Assembly (NCBI GenBank): GCA_023231475.1
Contig: JALJEE010002539.1
Location: forward strand, 1 to 64,000
From: Seison nebaliae
Taxonomy: Eukaryota > Rotifera > Pararotatoria > Seisonacea > Seisonidae
DNA length: 64,000 nt
Reading direction: 5' to 3'
The notes under the pieces were generated by a model that was given only the letters and a program-made list of their open reading frames with translations, was not told where the DNA came from and made no database searches. Position 1 is the stretch's first letter. Every line of letters starts with the position of its first letter. Shown in pieces: positions 48,207 through 61,530 of this stretch. The position numbers and the translations under genes are program-made.

Positions 48207-50366
48207 ATGGTGAAAGTAAAGAAAGTGAGAGAGGAGGAGTTCAATCATGTTCTCAAACAAGTCTCCAACAAAATGGGACGAGATTTGACTCTTCCTGAAT
48301 TGCGTGAGAAGATTCTTCAAGATGATGATAAGGAAACTTATTTGGACGAATATCTTGTGGAATTGGAGAAATTGGATGCACAATTTCTTTTGGCCATCGA
48401 ACGTCCCAACGAGATCATCGATCACAAATTGATGATATTGATGAATTTCATTTGTCAGTTAAGTGGATCATATGGGAAGGAATCGAAGTGGATGGTGGAG
48501 AAGATCATCGACAATTCATATCATATCGTCAATCAATTGACTTCAACTACTTATCGATTAGCGTATGTTCAATGTCTGATAAATATTCGATCATTCTCGA
48601 AAAATCGTTTACTTACCACATTGAAGTTGTTAGAGCATCTCCTCAAATTCTACGAATTGAAAGATAAACGACTTCGTCTCTATATCAGAAATTTCATGCG
48701 GAAAGAATTAAAGAGAATTTTCTCGTCGAAACGTCGTCGTCAAATGCATGATGGTGAGAAAATCAGGAAATATTTATTTTCCATTTTAAGATCAACTAAT
48801 TCTACGTTTAATGAACGATGTGATTGTATGATTTTTAATTTAATCATTCGAATGTATCGAACGGGTATATGGGCCGATATGGAAACGGCGAATTTCATTT
48901 CAGACAATTCTTTCTCAACTCAATCCAAATTACAATTGTTGGCATTAAATTTCATTTCGGATACAAAATTGAAAAATGAAAAGAAGATCTTATCGGATGG
49001 AGAAGAAGACGATGATGAGAATGGAGATAGAGAAGATGACGATAAAGAATTGGAATCATTAGAAATTGAGAAGAAAAATGTTCAACAATTGTTAATGTCA
49101 CAGAAAGTGAAAAAAGTGAAAAAAACGAAACATTCACAGAAGAAATACGAGAAGATGATGGAGAATATTCAAAGGAAACGGAAATTGGTCAAAAATCTCA
49201 ACCATCAGAAACAGATCGGATTATCCATCATTCAAAGATTGAATAATCCGACGGCGTTTGTGGAGAAATTGTTCGATCTTATTCAAAAGAAGATGAATCA
49301 TCTCAATCTCCTCACTCAACAGAAGATGACGAGACGATTATTAATCGTGGATATTATGGGGAAAATTATGAATTATTATAAGCTTAATTTCCCATCAATT
49401 ATTAATTATCTCATTAAACAATTACAACCATCATCTACCGGTGTCATTCGATTATTGACAGCAGCTGTTCAATGTGTTCCTGATCATTCTCCTGATTTCA
49501 ATCTGACACAATATGACGAAATGGTTGATCGATTATCGATGACCATTTGTAATAACTTCATTAGTGAACATAATAATATCGAGATCATCCTCACCGGTTT
49601 TAATACCATCCTACAAATTTGCTATCGATCACCTTATTCGATCAATGAAGATCTCATCAACGATCTTTGTCAATATGTGACGTATAATAAAGATAAGAAT
49701 GTGATGAGAAAAGCGAGAGAACTCATCAATTTCTATATGGTGAATGCATCAGATATGTTAGCCTCTAAATGGAAATCGAATGAACAAATGAAGACGATTT
49801 TGGAAAAAGAGAAAATTCAGTTAGCGAATAAAAAACGATTTGAGAAACAGTTAGAGGAAGTTCAAAAACAAAAATCATCACTCATTCATTCGACGGTAAC
49901 ATCGAAACGTATCAAACGATTAGAGAAACGAGAATTATTCCTTCTCAGTAAAATTCATCGATATCGACAACAAATCGATCGATTAATCGACCACGACAAT
50001 AATCGTATCATTCCCGCCGCTTATGACGTCTTGTTGGACGAGGAGATGAAAGATGATTTGACAGAGAAAGATTTCCTCTCTTCCACCATCTTATCTGATA
50101 CGGAATTCCGAAAGATTCGTCGAGAACAATTGAAACGAGAGACAGTAGTGGCTGATAAAGAGAAAATGAAGAAAGAAGAATTTCATGTGAAATTTCAAAA
50201 AGAGAATGGTGAGATTGAGGAAGTGACTTTGAAAGAAGTTCCAAAACGACTCAGAAAAGTAGTGACGAATGAGAAAGATTATAAGAATTTAATGAAACGA
50301 ATCGATGCAGCTCGAAATGATGATGGTGAAGAAAATGACGATGATGAAGATGAAGATGAAGATGAA

Positions 50367-50397
<31 letters not shown>

Positions 50398-50837
50398 GTT
50401 ATGAGATAGATGAAAAAGATGAATTATTAGTTGAATTGACGAAGAATATGAATAAAAGAAAAGATGGAGAATCTGATTCAGAAAACGATGATGATGATGA
50501 TGATGATGAAGAAGATGATCAATTCAGTGGTCTCAAATCTGAATTCGTATCGATGGCAGATATTGGTCGTGTGCGAGTGAAGCGTGCACATGACAAAGCG
50601 AATCGATTGAAGAAAGTGATGGAAGGACGAGAAGATCGCGAGAAATTTACTGGAGCGAAGAACAAGAAGAAAGTGCAACGATGTGGATTGATGGCGGGAT
50701 TGTCGAACAAACAACAGAATAAAAAGAAGAATTGGTCCATGCTCCAACACAAAGTAAAGAGTGGAAGAAATCGACGATCATTTTCCGAGAAACAACGATC
50801 ATTAAAAGCGTCGTTATTGAAGAGATTGAAATCATAA
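48207..50837 (+). CDS. SDAD1: SDA1 homolog, 60S ribosome biogenesis and export factor
   Basis: Nuclear/nucleolar protein needed for maturation and export of pre-60S subunits. A single exon of 876 codons. The alpha-helical-repeat N-terminal half has IIDHKLMILMNFICQLSGSY, then CDCMIFNLIIRMYRTGIWAD (family: DVMIELYRRNIWND), then SIIQRLNNPTAFVEKLFD (family HLIHDPQDFAEKL). The pattern AVQCVPDHSPD and YNKDKNVMRKARELINFY matches HKDKNVMMSARTLIQLF. The C terminus KNWSMLQHKVKSGRNRRSFS then EKQRSLKASLLKRLKS is the diagnostic SDA1 end. It is longer than human SDAD1 (about 690) because of extra coiled-coil and Asp/Glu runs (codons about 265-290, 708-735 and 755-770). The ATG choice gives a basic N terminus and is the first in frame. 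Confidence 0.92.
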
Positions 50838-50901
50838 ATTTTTTTCCTTAATTCATTTTTTCTTTTTTTTTTCTTTCCAAATTAGATTTCTTCAGAAAAA
50901 A

Positions 50902-51732
50902 ATGTTCAGGAATTGTTTAAAACTTATTTCTTCTCCATCAATTCTCATTCGACCGAAATTGATGAATGTCACATCGATTGCTCCGAAATTTTTGTCGACT
51001 TCAAATGTGAAGAAAAATGATGAGATTATCACGTCCAAATCGTTAAGTGATTTAAAAATATTTTTGGATGAAGAAATCGATCTAGAGAAACAACAATTGA
51101 CTTTCAAAGCGAAAGACGTTATTCCCAATATCGAAGGATTTCGACATACGTTCGACGGTGCAAATGTCGTTTTAACGAAAGAAACGTCGAATGAATCGAT
51201 CGTCGTCAATTTCAATATTAACAGTAGTGTTGATGCAGATCAGATGGAAGGAGAGAATGAAGACGATTTAAATGATGTAACGACAAATCAACAGACTCAA
51301 CAACAAACACCAGATGGACAACAACAAAATAATCAAGAACCGATTCCTGATATGAAATCTAGACCAACTTTCACTGTCGACATTAAAAAAACAAATAATG
51401 GGAAAGTTCTCTCATTTGTTTGTTCTTTCCTCCCTCAAGAATTCCATCCAACAACTGATGCACCCGAAGGAACTCCTTCAAATCAACAATTATTGGCACC
51501 AGAAGATTTCCAAATCGACGAACTCACCGTTCACGATGGTGAATGGAACGAGAAAACTTACAGTACCGATGGCGCTGTACTCGATGGGAATTTATATGAT
51601 AAATTATTGAGTGTATTAGAAGAACGTGGAATTGGTGAACAATTTGCTAATAGTCTCGCCAACTTTTCTACCGCTTATGAACATCTTCAATATGTTCGAC
51701 TACTTGAAAAATTACGAGAATTCTCTTCTTAA
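50902..51732 (+). CDS. C1QBP: Complement component 1Q-binding protein / p32, mitochondrial matrix protein (MAM33 family)
   Basis: Trimeric acidic matrix protein involved in mitochondrial translation and ribosome assembly. A single exon of 276 codons. The N terminus is a basic, Ser/Arg-containing presequence (about residues 1-40) with no acidic residue, fitting matrix import. The mature part opens with LKIFLDEEIDLEKQ (family L-x-x-x-I-x-x-E-I-x-x-E). A Gln/Asn/Asp-rich acidic loop (residues about 112-150) follows, then FTVDIKK and LSFVCSF. The C-terminal helix has LYDKLLSVLEERGIGEQFAN and YVRLLEKLREF, the conserved p32 end. The start codon lies 64 nt after the stop of SDAD1. Confidence 0.93.
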   Translation: MFRNCLKLISSPSILIRPKLMNVTSIAPKFLSTSNVKKNDEIITSKSLSDLKIFLDEEIDLEKQQLTFKAKDVIPNIEGFRHTFDGANVVLTKETSNESIVVNFNINSSVDADQMEGENEDDLNDVTTNQQTQQQTPDGQQQNNQEPIPDMKSRPTFTVDIKKTNNGKVLSFVCSFLPQEFHPTTDAPEGTPSNQQLLAPEDFQIDELTVHDGEWNEKTYSTDGAVLDGNLYDKLLSVLEERGIGEQFANSLANFSTAYEHLQYVRLLEKLREFSS

Positions 51733-51837
51733 AACAACAACAAAATTTATGATTTTTTTTTATAACAAAATTTCACTTTCACTTGTTATCATTGTTATTA
51801 TTTAGATTTTTTTTTCTCGATCAGTTTTTCCATTTAA

Positions 51838-52218
51838 ATGGCGAAACATCATCCTGATCTTATATTTTGCAGGAAACAACCGGGTGTCGCCATTGGTCGT
51901 TTATGTGAGAAATGTGATGGGAAATGTGTCATTTGTGATTCATATGTTCGACCTGCAACTCTTGTCCGAATATGTGATGAATGCAATTACGGCTCCTATC
52001 AAGGAAGATGTGTCGTGTGTGGTGGAATTGGAATCAGTGACGCTTATTATTGTCGCAGTTGTACCTTACAAGAGAAAGATGTTTGTTTATTTCTTTTCTT
52101 TTCATTTGTAATTTTTTTCTCAATTCAGAGAGATGGTTGTCCGAAAATAGTCAATTTAGGCAGCGCCAAAACTGATCTGTTCTATGAAAGGAAACGATAT
52201 TCTTTTAAAAAAACGTGA
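51838..52218 (+). CDS. PHF5A: PHD finger-like domain protein 5A, SF3b subunit (SF3b14b/Rds3)
   Basis: Subunit of the U2 snRNP SF3b complex that helps recognise the branch point. Exon 1 is 51838-52080 and exon 2 is 52129-52218, with a 48-nt GT-AG intron between. The spliced product is 110 residues, the exact family length. It starts [20 protein letters not shown] and has the zinc-knot cysteines ([31 protein letters not shown]) plus [17 protein letters not shown]. It is almost identical to the human protein by eye, as usual for this very conserved factor. Confidence 0.97.
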   Translation: MAKHHPDLIFCRKQPGVAIGRLCEKCDGKCVICDSYVRPATLVRICDECNYGSYQGRCVVCGGIGISDAYYCRSCTLQEKDVCLFLFFSFVIFFSIQRDGCPKIVNLGSAKTDLFYERKRYSFKKT

Positions 52219-52572
52219 AATTAACGGAAATTAATGAGAATCTCAATCTTTTCCTTTTGTTCTATATCCATTTCCATCTAATTCTTTAATTTTGTAAATA
52301 AAAAATTTTAATTTTTTTAATCGATTTCTATCAAATTTCCACAAATCAATAAATGTCATGAGAATTCCATAAATCGATTATTATCGTCAGAAATCTACAA
52401 TTCTACAATTATGAGAATTGATTAAGTAATTTAGAGAACTTTGGGAAATATGAAAGGTGAAAAGAAAAGTTAATTATCGATAATTATTTTGAAATTTTTG
52501 AAAATGGAAAATTATTTTGATAAAATGGCTAAGTTGGAGAAATAAATTAAGGGTAAATAAAGAACGTGAAAG

Positions 52573-54246
<1,674 letters not shown>

Positions 54247-54467
54247 AGTTTTTTTTCCTATTGAATTCTCTTTCAAACTTTGTATAGTCTATTCTTTTTC
54301 GAATAAATAAATTTGTTTTTGATAAACTAAAAAATTTTTATTAATGATAAAATAAATCATTCCATGTTCACTAAATCATAGATATATATGTGATAAGGTT
54401 TGTGAGTTGAAAATATGAGAATAAAATGTTAAATGACTTAAATTCTTAATACTAGATAATATTTATC

Positions 54468-55250
54468 TTAAAGTAATTGCAATAATATTCGCATCGTACT
54501 TGCTATCACTATATGTTGAGGATTGAATCTTTTAATTGATATGTTCCAATTACTAAAAAAATTCGCATGTGAACATTTGGGACCATACCAGAATCCATAA
54601 TGAAATGTGTCGTAACAATTACCGGCGGTTTGGAAAGGACGGTTGTTTGTCATGTCTTTGTCGAAGTCGTAGTCGAAAGGCATTGTGGAGATTTTCATTT
54701 CCATCAAATTTAAAGTGTAGTTCAAATATTGTGGGAGGACGCGGATGCCTCGATATTCGAAAAACGTGTTATCGTGATTAAAAATTCCGAAAACTTCGAC
54801 ACGAAATCTTCGGTCATAATTTCGAGCCGTAAACTCGACTAATGTGTCCAAACCAATCCAATTATTTTCTGAATCGCCGAACGGTTTCTTGTACGTTTCC
54901 AAGGAGAATTCGAAGTCAATATGTCTTCGCATTCTTTGTGCGACAATTAGAAACGGTATTCCATCCACATAGGTATAACGATCTTTTCCAAATCTTTGCT
55001 CAACTTCCTCCACTTCTCTAGGAGAATTCTTCAAAATGACAACCGTCTCAAAATTGGAGGAAAGAAAATTCTTATTTCCTCTTCTCTCTATTCCCAGACA
55101 ATCTTTTTTATCTGCACATTGAATTGAAACGAATGTGTCTTTGCCTTTTAAAATTTGACGATTTGATCGAACGAATCTGATATTCCCACAGACACAAGTA
55201 TCCAACCACAACCAAAGGAAAAGGAACAGTAGAAGTGATTTGGAGTACAT
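54468..55250 (-). CDS. Secreted fibrinogen-related (FReD-like) protein, divergent
   Basis: A single exon of 260 codons. The signal peptide is SLLLFLFLWLWLDTCVCG at the N terminus. From about residue 125 the sequence follows a fibrinogen C-terminal domain: NNWIGLDTLVEFTARNYDRR (family: xFWLGNDxIHxLT), RFRVEVFGIFN, FFEYRGIRVLPQYLNYTLNL, MPFDYDFDKDMTNN (family: STxDxDND), and NCYDTFHYGFWYGPKCSHAN (family: NCA...GGWWY..C...N). The calcium-binding Asp cluster and one Cys pair are kept, but the domain is diverged and shortened. The N-terminal 120 residues are not recognised. FReD proteins are often secreted lectin-like defence molecules in arthropods. Function here is inference. Confidence 0.7.
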   Translation of the reverse strand: MYSKSLLLFLFLWLWLDTCVCGNIRFVRSNRQILKGKDTFVSIQCADKKDCLGIERRGNKNFLSSNFETVVILKNSPREVEEVEQRFGKDRYTYVDGIPFLIVAQRMRRHIDFEFSLETYKKPFGDSENNWIGLDTLVEFTARNYDRRFRVEVFGIFNHDNTFFEYRGIRVLPQYLNYTLNLMEMKISTMPFDYDFDKDMTNNRPFQTAGNCYDTFHYGFWYGPKCSHANFFSNWNISIKRFNPQHIVIASTMRILLQLL

Positions 55251-55982
55251 GGAAAAAAGTAAATAATATAAATTATGATTGTTGAATGGATCGGTAACGT
55301 TTGTTTCTTATTTTCAACAATAAAATGTTCAAATCTTCTTTTCTAATAGCTAATTAGAATTCAATTGAAATTTGAAATGATTTTCAACGATGATTTAAAA
55401 ACAACTTATAATTCCTCCACAAATTTTCACAGAGTTTTCTTTTATGGAATGAAAAATTATTAAAGAAATAACATACAATAGAATTAGAATGAGACAAGTC
55501 GAATTTGTTTTCGTCAATATAAGTATAATAAGTTCTCTTATAATTAGTTTGATACTCATTCTTACTGTTTATTATTAGTCGCTCAAACCAATTTACCTTT
55601 ATTAATTTATATTGTTTATATTTTCTACTCCTCATTTTTCTAGTTTTGTTTTTCATCAACATGCAGATTTGTTAGAAAGACGAATGACGAATATTTTCGA
55701 TAAGTAATGGAAAGAATCAATTTGGAAAGATTGTGATTGAAACATAACAATAAAATTTATCGATTGATAAAATAATGATATGGAAGTGGGGGAGGGGGAG
55801 AATTCATTGAACGTTATTTTTGTGATGACGATGATATGGAAAGAGGAAGAGTATTCATTTATTTAAAGGAATCAACAACTGGTGAATGGATTAGAGATGA
55901 AATGAAATGTTCGAATTAGAATAGATGGAGAAATAAATGAAATTGTGGGAACTTGTAAAAAAAAAAGGATGGACGAACAGAT
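55251..55982. other. Intergenic region
   Basis: About 730 bp of AT-rich DNA between the FReD gene (-) and the next zinc-finger gene (-). It holds the promoter of the former. A minus-strand open frame at 55384-55662 shows no motif. Confidence 0.45.
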
Positions 55983-56531
55983 TTAGATTTGATGGGAATT
56001 CAAATGAGACGTCCATTGTTGGATGTCGAGAGTTCGGAAAGAGCAAACGTTGCAACTGAGAATGATTAAACTTCGTGAATACACATTTTTCTTACTTGCC
56101 ACATGTCTCGTAACACAATTCATGAATGTTGTCGTCTCGTCGTACGAGTAGCCACGATCACACGATTGCTCATTACGAGTATGTTTCCAGATATGTGATT
56201 TGATGGTCGGTGGTTGACGACTGACATAATTGCACACGCGACATTGAAACGCAAGTAATGACGACTTTCCGACTGCTGATGAAAATTGGTGAGTAGAAAG
56301 ACGTTTTAGAATTGATTTAGATTTCTGATCATTCACTTCCTTTAACTTCTTCTTGTAGTTTTCGTGCTCAAGATAATTTTTGATACAATTCGTTTGGTGA
56401 GTGGTCAGATAAGGAATGGCGGGAGGTAGAACTGTATTTTCAGCTGAGCCGATCAGTTTCGAGAGACTGAGTTCCCTGTCGTTCGTGCAAATGAGTGGCG
56501 TCGGCATGAAATCGATATGGTCATTCATCAT
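55983..56531 (-). CDS. Small C2H2 zinc-finger protein
   Basis: 182 codons, start at 56531. Two C2H2 fingers are visible: FQCRVCNYVSRQPPTIKSHI-x-KH near residues 95-118 and LSCNVCSFRTLDIQQWTSHL-x-SH near the C terminus, both C-x2-C-x12-H-x3-H. Between them is a Tyr/Thr-rich linker. A GTAAGA...CTCAG stretch near 56103-56064 looks like an intron, but splicing it would destroy the last finger, so the unspliced reading is preferred. A nuclear DNA- or RNA-binding role is likely. No family name is given. Confidence 0.55.
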   Translation of the reverse strand: MMNDHIDFMPTPLICTNDRELSLSKLIGSAENTVLPPAIPYLTTHQTNCIKNYLEHENYKKKLKEVNDQKSKSILKRLSTHQFSSAVGKSSLLAFQCRVCNYVSRQPPTIKSHIWKHTRNEQSCDRGYSYDETTTFMNCVTRHVASKKNVYSRSLIILSCNVCSFRTLDIQQWTSHLNSHQI

Positions 56532-56717
56532 TTCTTCCCATTGGACTCGTCTATCGCATTGGTTGGGAGGGGGGCGGAATGTGTGAAATGTGTGAAATGA
56601 GTGAAATGTTGGAAGTGAAGAATGAAGATGATTATTTTGTTGGTCGTAAGAGAAATGTCTTTTATTTAGATAAATATAAACATGTCTCTTCTTCTTTCTT
56701 TCTTTCTTTTTCCTTCT

Positions 56718-57098
56718 TCAAATCTTCTCCTCTTCTTTTTCGTATTGAGACTCGTGTTCAAAGTTCATCATCTGCTCCTTCTGATTCTCGTCTCCACGCT
56801 TACTAAAATATATATCCACCTTACTCTGATGGAGTAGGAATGCCGGAGTGATCCATGTCTCACACTCACATTTGACACCCGACCAACAAAACCTTCCAAG
56901 TTTGACGTTACATTTCAAACAATGCAACTTCCCCGAATTATCTTCACTCGTCGATTGGAAGTATTCAGGTGAGTTAATTGAAATGTTCAGATCGCATTTC
57001 ATCTCTCGACGAAGTGACGACGTATGATGAATCACTGCCTCCTCCCCACATATCACACTACGACATTGTCTACAACAAATCTTTTCGATCGAATTCAT
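56718..57098 (-). CDS. YVH1/DUSP12-type zinc-binding domain protein lacking the phosphatase
   Basis: 126 codons, start at 57098. KICCRQCRSVIC near the N terminus supplies the first Cys pair, and KLHCLKCNVKLGRFCWSGVK then CECETWITPAFLLHQSKVD match the C-terminal zinc domain of DUSP12/YVH1 (family: LxCPKCxAKLGxFxWxGxxC then CGxWIxPAFxxHxxRVD). In YVH1 this domain promotes release of Mrt4 during 60S maturation, and it works in yeast without phosphatase activity. No dual-specificity phosphatase motif (HCxxGxSRS) is seen upstream on this strand to 59.3 kb, and an in-frame stop lies just before the ATG. Either the phosphatase domain was lost or an upstream exon is too diverged to see. Confidence 0.72.
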   Translation of the reverse strand: MNSIEKICCRQCRSVICGEEAVIHHTSSLRREMKCDLNISINSPEYFQSTSEDNSGKLHCLKCNVKLGRFCWSGVKCECETWITPAFLLHQSKVDIYFSKRGDENQKEQMMNFEHESQYEKEEEKI

Positions 57099-59307
57099 CC
57101 TCCAATTTAATTAAACCAAATATAGCCAACACTTTATCTCCACTTACATCTTAATTGTAATCGCCTATTGTGACTTCATTGGTAAAACTTTCAATTATTC
57201 TCTTATTCTCTTAAGCCTATGAACCATGAAAATACGGAAAAACGGAGAGATTCACTCTTACTAATTGAGAGAAATATGAGAATAATACAAATGAAATTTC
57301 CGATGGAATTGTAGTAGAATATGAAGACAATTATAATTTTCAATAAATGTTCAAACAATTCTTCTCGTTTAACTAACAAGTGTTTAATGGAATTCTCTCA
57401 AGGTCAACAGACCTTTTTTATCCAAGAAACAATAGAAAATATAACTGGATACCTGTACATTTTACAGTATAAAGGAAATGTTTAGTATGAACGTTTAGTA
57501 AGTGATTAAATAAATTGTAAAACATGTGAAAATTTATTAGTATTCATATAAGTTCATAATTATATATATTTATATATATAGTTCATAATATGGCGTCTAA
57601 CATATATCTGTAAGATTTATTGAACATTTAAAAATCTTTCAAACTTTCAATTTCCATTAACATTCAATGGAAGGAGAAAGAATTGACAATTCTGAAGTGA
57701 ACAATTTAGTGGGAATTGAACGAATTAGAAAATTATAAATAATTATCTCTCCATATTGCAAATGAGAATCATTCCATATGAATGACGTAAAAACAACGAC
57801 TAAAATTAGTTAAGATGGAGAGAAGGTAAATTAATTTTTAATAAAAGTCAATTTTATCATAGAAGATGGAGTATATGAATTTTGGGTAAGTAATAAATTG
57901 AAGATGAATTAAAAACATTCGGTCCTGATTGGTCCATATTCAGTCCGTTACCATATATTCCTTGCACGTTAAGTAATCTTATATGTTCCTTTACGCTCCT
58001 TTTCATCACGTTGACTGACTGAATGCATAGCGTGTTCCCTCATAAAATGAAAAGAGGGGAAGGAGGAGTGAAGAGTTTGTTTGTCTACCCGCTGAAAGAA
58101 GCGTATAGAAAGAACTTATTTCTCCTTATTGGTCATAGTGTGAAAAGTGAAATTAATGAGTTTTTCTTTTTTGGAGAAATTAAATTATTTTATTGACTTC
58201 ATCAAATCAGTTGGAATTGAGGAAAAAATGAATAATTTCTTCTGCGAGATTCTCCAATCCCGAAAAGAGGAAATTGTTAAAAAAACTTTTATTTGTTGTT
58301 TGGGAGAAATGGATTTCATCTCAATTTTATGATTTGAAGATGATTATGAAATGAAATTGTTTGAATGATAAGCATTTGTTGAATGAGGAAAGAAATGAAT
58401 GAAGAGAATCATGATTTGAATAGGAAAAGATGATTTGATTTAATTTTAAGAGAATTGTCTTTTATTTATTTCATTCTACTACTCATGATCTATTACACAA
58501 TCTTACGCGGACATATTCACTCATTTATACGTAGATGATAAATCCTTCACACCAACATCAATACATTTACACGTATTTGTCCATTGCATATATGTATGGA
58601 TGTATGAGAGAAGGGAAATGGAGATTGTCTCTTTCAAATTCTGCCCATCTCCATACATTGGGATGTCCATGTGTGAATAGAAAGAGCAGATATGCAACAA
58701 CAACCTTATGATATAAATTGTAATGAATAAAAAAAAATTGAAATTATTCTTGTTCTTCTGCCAATTTCCATTTAATTCTAATCCGGTTTAATTTCAATTT
58801 ATTTCATTTTCATCTCCTGTTCTCGAAAGAACAGAAATCATTTCAATTCTTTTTTACTTTTCGTATATTTGTTTCTTGATTCAACTCGTCGATTCTCCGC
58901 AGATCCCATCTCATCCAAATAAAGGAAGTTCACATCTTTTACAACTTTCTCTTCCTTCCACATTATTTCCAATCATTGTGTAATTATCAACAATTTGTCG
59001 TCTCTTTCATCAATCGAATAGAAGAGAGAGAGTTGTTTGTCCCGAAAAACCATTTCCACAAATCTCTTATTTATTTAATGAACATTAATTGAATGGAATG
59101 CCACAAAATTAGTTGATTTCTTCATTTCTTTCAGGGCTCATCCGCCATCCCTCCCAAAATCGTTCGAACTTAATTTTGAGAATTAGTTACATTTCAAGTT
59201 ATTTTCCTTCTCATCATGTTATGAGCATTTTAGTTAGAAAGAAGAGTGAACGCAGAATTATTCATCGCTGAGACATCAACGCAGAGGACAATGTATGCAT
59301 CGAACAG
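57099..59307. other. Intergenic region
   Basis: 2.2 kb between divergent genes, probably holding both promoters. A short + strand frame at 58147-58332 (61 codons, ATG in good context) has no motif and low coding signal. TA-rich repeats lie near 57561-57585. No phosphatase exon for the YVH1-like gene is visible. Confidence 0.5.
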
Positions 59308-61496
59308 ATGGTTCGTCTAATTCGTCTCATTACAACTACCCTCCGCCCAATGCGGCGAGTTACTCCTTCATTCACCGGATCGGAGGGCTTCATGGTTCGT
59401 CTTCATTGCCTACGTCGCCGTCAAAATTCATCAACATCACAGCCTTTGGGTTTAGGAAGGCCGTCCATTTACCATGCATTGATCATCATCTTTCTAGAAT
59501 ACTTTGCTTGGGGACTACTGATGACTCCCGTGATATCGATCTTGAATGAAACATTCCCCCACCATACCTTTCTCATGAATGGACTAATTCAAGGTGTCAA
59601 AGTTAATACTTTTCTTCATTCAACATTTCTCTTCTTTTTTCTTCTTTTTATCACCAAATCTTTTTCTAACAACATTTTCTAATGAAAAAAATTTTCAAGT
59701 AAATTTTCTAGAAATTTTTTGTAATTTAATTTTTTTCCAAGTTTTTTCATCATTCCAATTTTTTCCAAGTTTTTTCCAATTCCCATTTTTTCCAAGTTTT
59801 TTTCTCAATTTAAACTTTTTTGAAGTTTTTTTGCCATTCCAAATTTTTTCCAAGTTTTTTTATTATTCGAATTTTTTAGAAGTTTTTTATCAATCCAATT
59901 TATCGTTTCGACATTTTTTCACATTAGTTTTTTATTTTAAATTTATGATTTAATGGAATAATTGATGGTGGAAAAAAAAAATAATAATAATAATAATAAT
60001 TTTTTTCTCGGAATTTTTTAGGGGTTTCTTTCATTTCTCTCAGCACCACTCATTGGTGCTCTATCAGATATTTATGGGAGGAAGACATTTTTGTTACTAA
60101 CAACATTCTTCACTTGTTGCCCAATTCCGCTCATGCTCATATCACCGACATTATATTTTGTGACGTTAAGTTTATCCGGTGTATTCGCCGTCACATTTAG
60201 CGTGGTGTTCGCTTATGTGGCGGATGTGACGGAAGAACACGAAAGATCAGCAGCTTACGGTCTCGTATCGGCTACTTTCGCTGCATCGCTCATAACTTCT
60301 CCTGCAATCGGCGCATATTTGGGAGATTCATATTCGCAACGTTTAGTCATCGTTCTTGCCACCATCATTTCATTATTGGATGTGTTATTTATATTTTTGG
60401 CGGTACCGGAATCGTTACCTGAATCCGTTCTTTCTCGAGTATCTGGTATTTGGCAACAGGCGGATCCATTCGCTTCCTTTCGACGTATGATCTATGATCG
60501 GACCATGAGAACATTATGTGCTGCTGTATTCTTCTCTTATTTGGCGGAGGCGGGACAATATTCATGTTTTTTCGTCTATCTCAAATTGGTCATCGGATTC
60601 TCGGAAGAAAGTGTGGCCTTCTTCATCGCTTTCATTGGAGTACTCTCGTGCATTACACAGACTTTAGTGCTCAGTATTTCCATGAAATATTTCGGGTATC
60701 GACGAACTTTGTTTGTTGGACTCATTTTCCAAATTGTCCAATTGGCCTGGTATGGTGTCAGTTCTCAAGCATGGATCATTTGGTTAGCGGGAGCGATGGC
60801 GGCTATGTCGTCCATTGTCTATCCGGCGATTTCTGCATATGTCTCCGCACATTCTACGGAAGACCAACAAGGATTCGCTCAAGGTATGATAACGGGTATT
60901 CGTGGTCTTTGTAATGGTCTCGGACCAGCACTTTATGGATTTATCTTCTACTTATTCCGATTTAATCTCAATGCTAATTCCATTTCTAACACTTATGCAC
61001 CATATACTAATCATATCAATACGCGTCTACAATTATTATACATAAAAGACAGTAATTATTCGATGGAGACATTCATCCCTAGTCTGTTTCCGACGAATAT
61101 GGAATCATTCGATTCGATCGTTCGAGCACTCGATTTCCCTTTGAATCGATCGTTCCTTCTCCTCTCCAAAAATGGTTCGATAAATTTCGTTTATTCAAAA
61201 AAATCCGATTTAACCAATTATAAGAAAATCATGAAAACACCGATGGAAGTCGATGAGATTTTTCATGATTATCTCATTGCAAATCACAGTCTCCAAAATT
61301 ATCAATTTCGCACATATGAAAAAACGTTCCGATATCGATCGATTCCAATTAAAGAATTACATTCATGGCTACGACATCAGAAAGGAAAGAATACTCGAGA
61401 TATTTGGATAGTTATCGATTATAAAAAGAAGAATGCCACAATTCGACATTTGAATGAAACGATTTATAAATATTGTTGTAAAGATCTCTCGAAAGG

Positions 61497-61530
<34 letters not shown>

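Noticed and set aside
59295-59549. Ser/Pro-rich 84-codon frame overlapping the MFSD14 start
   Set aside because: It does not continue into the conserved transmembrane core; the frame starting at 59308 does.
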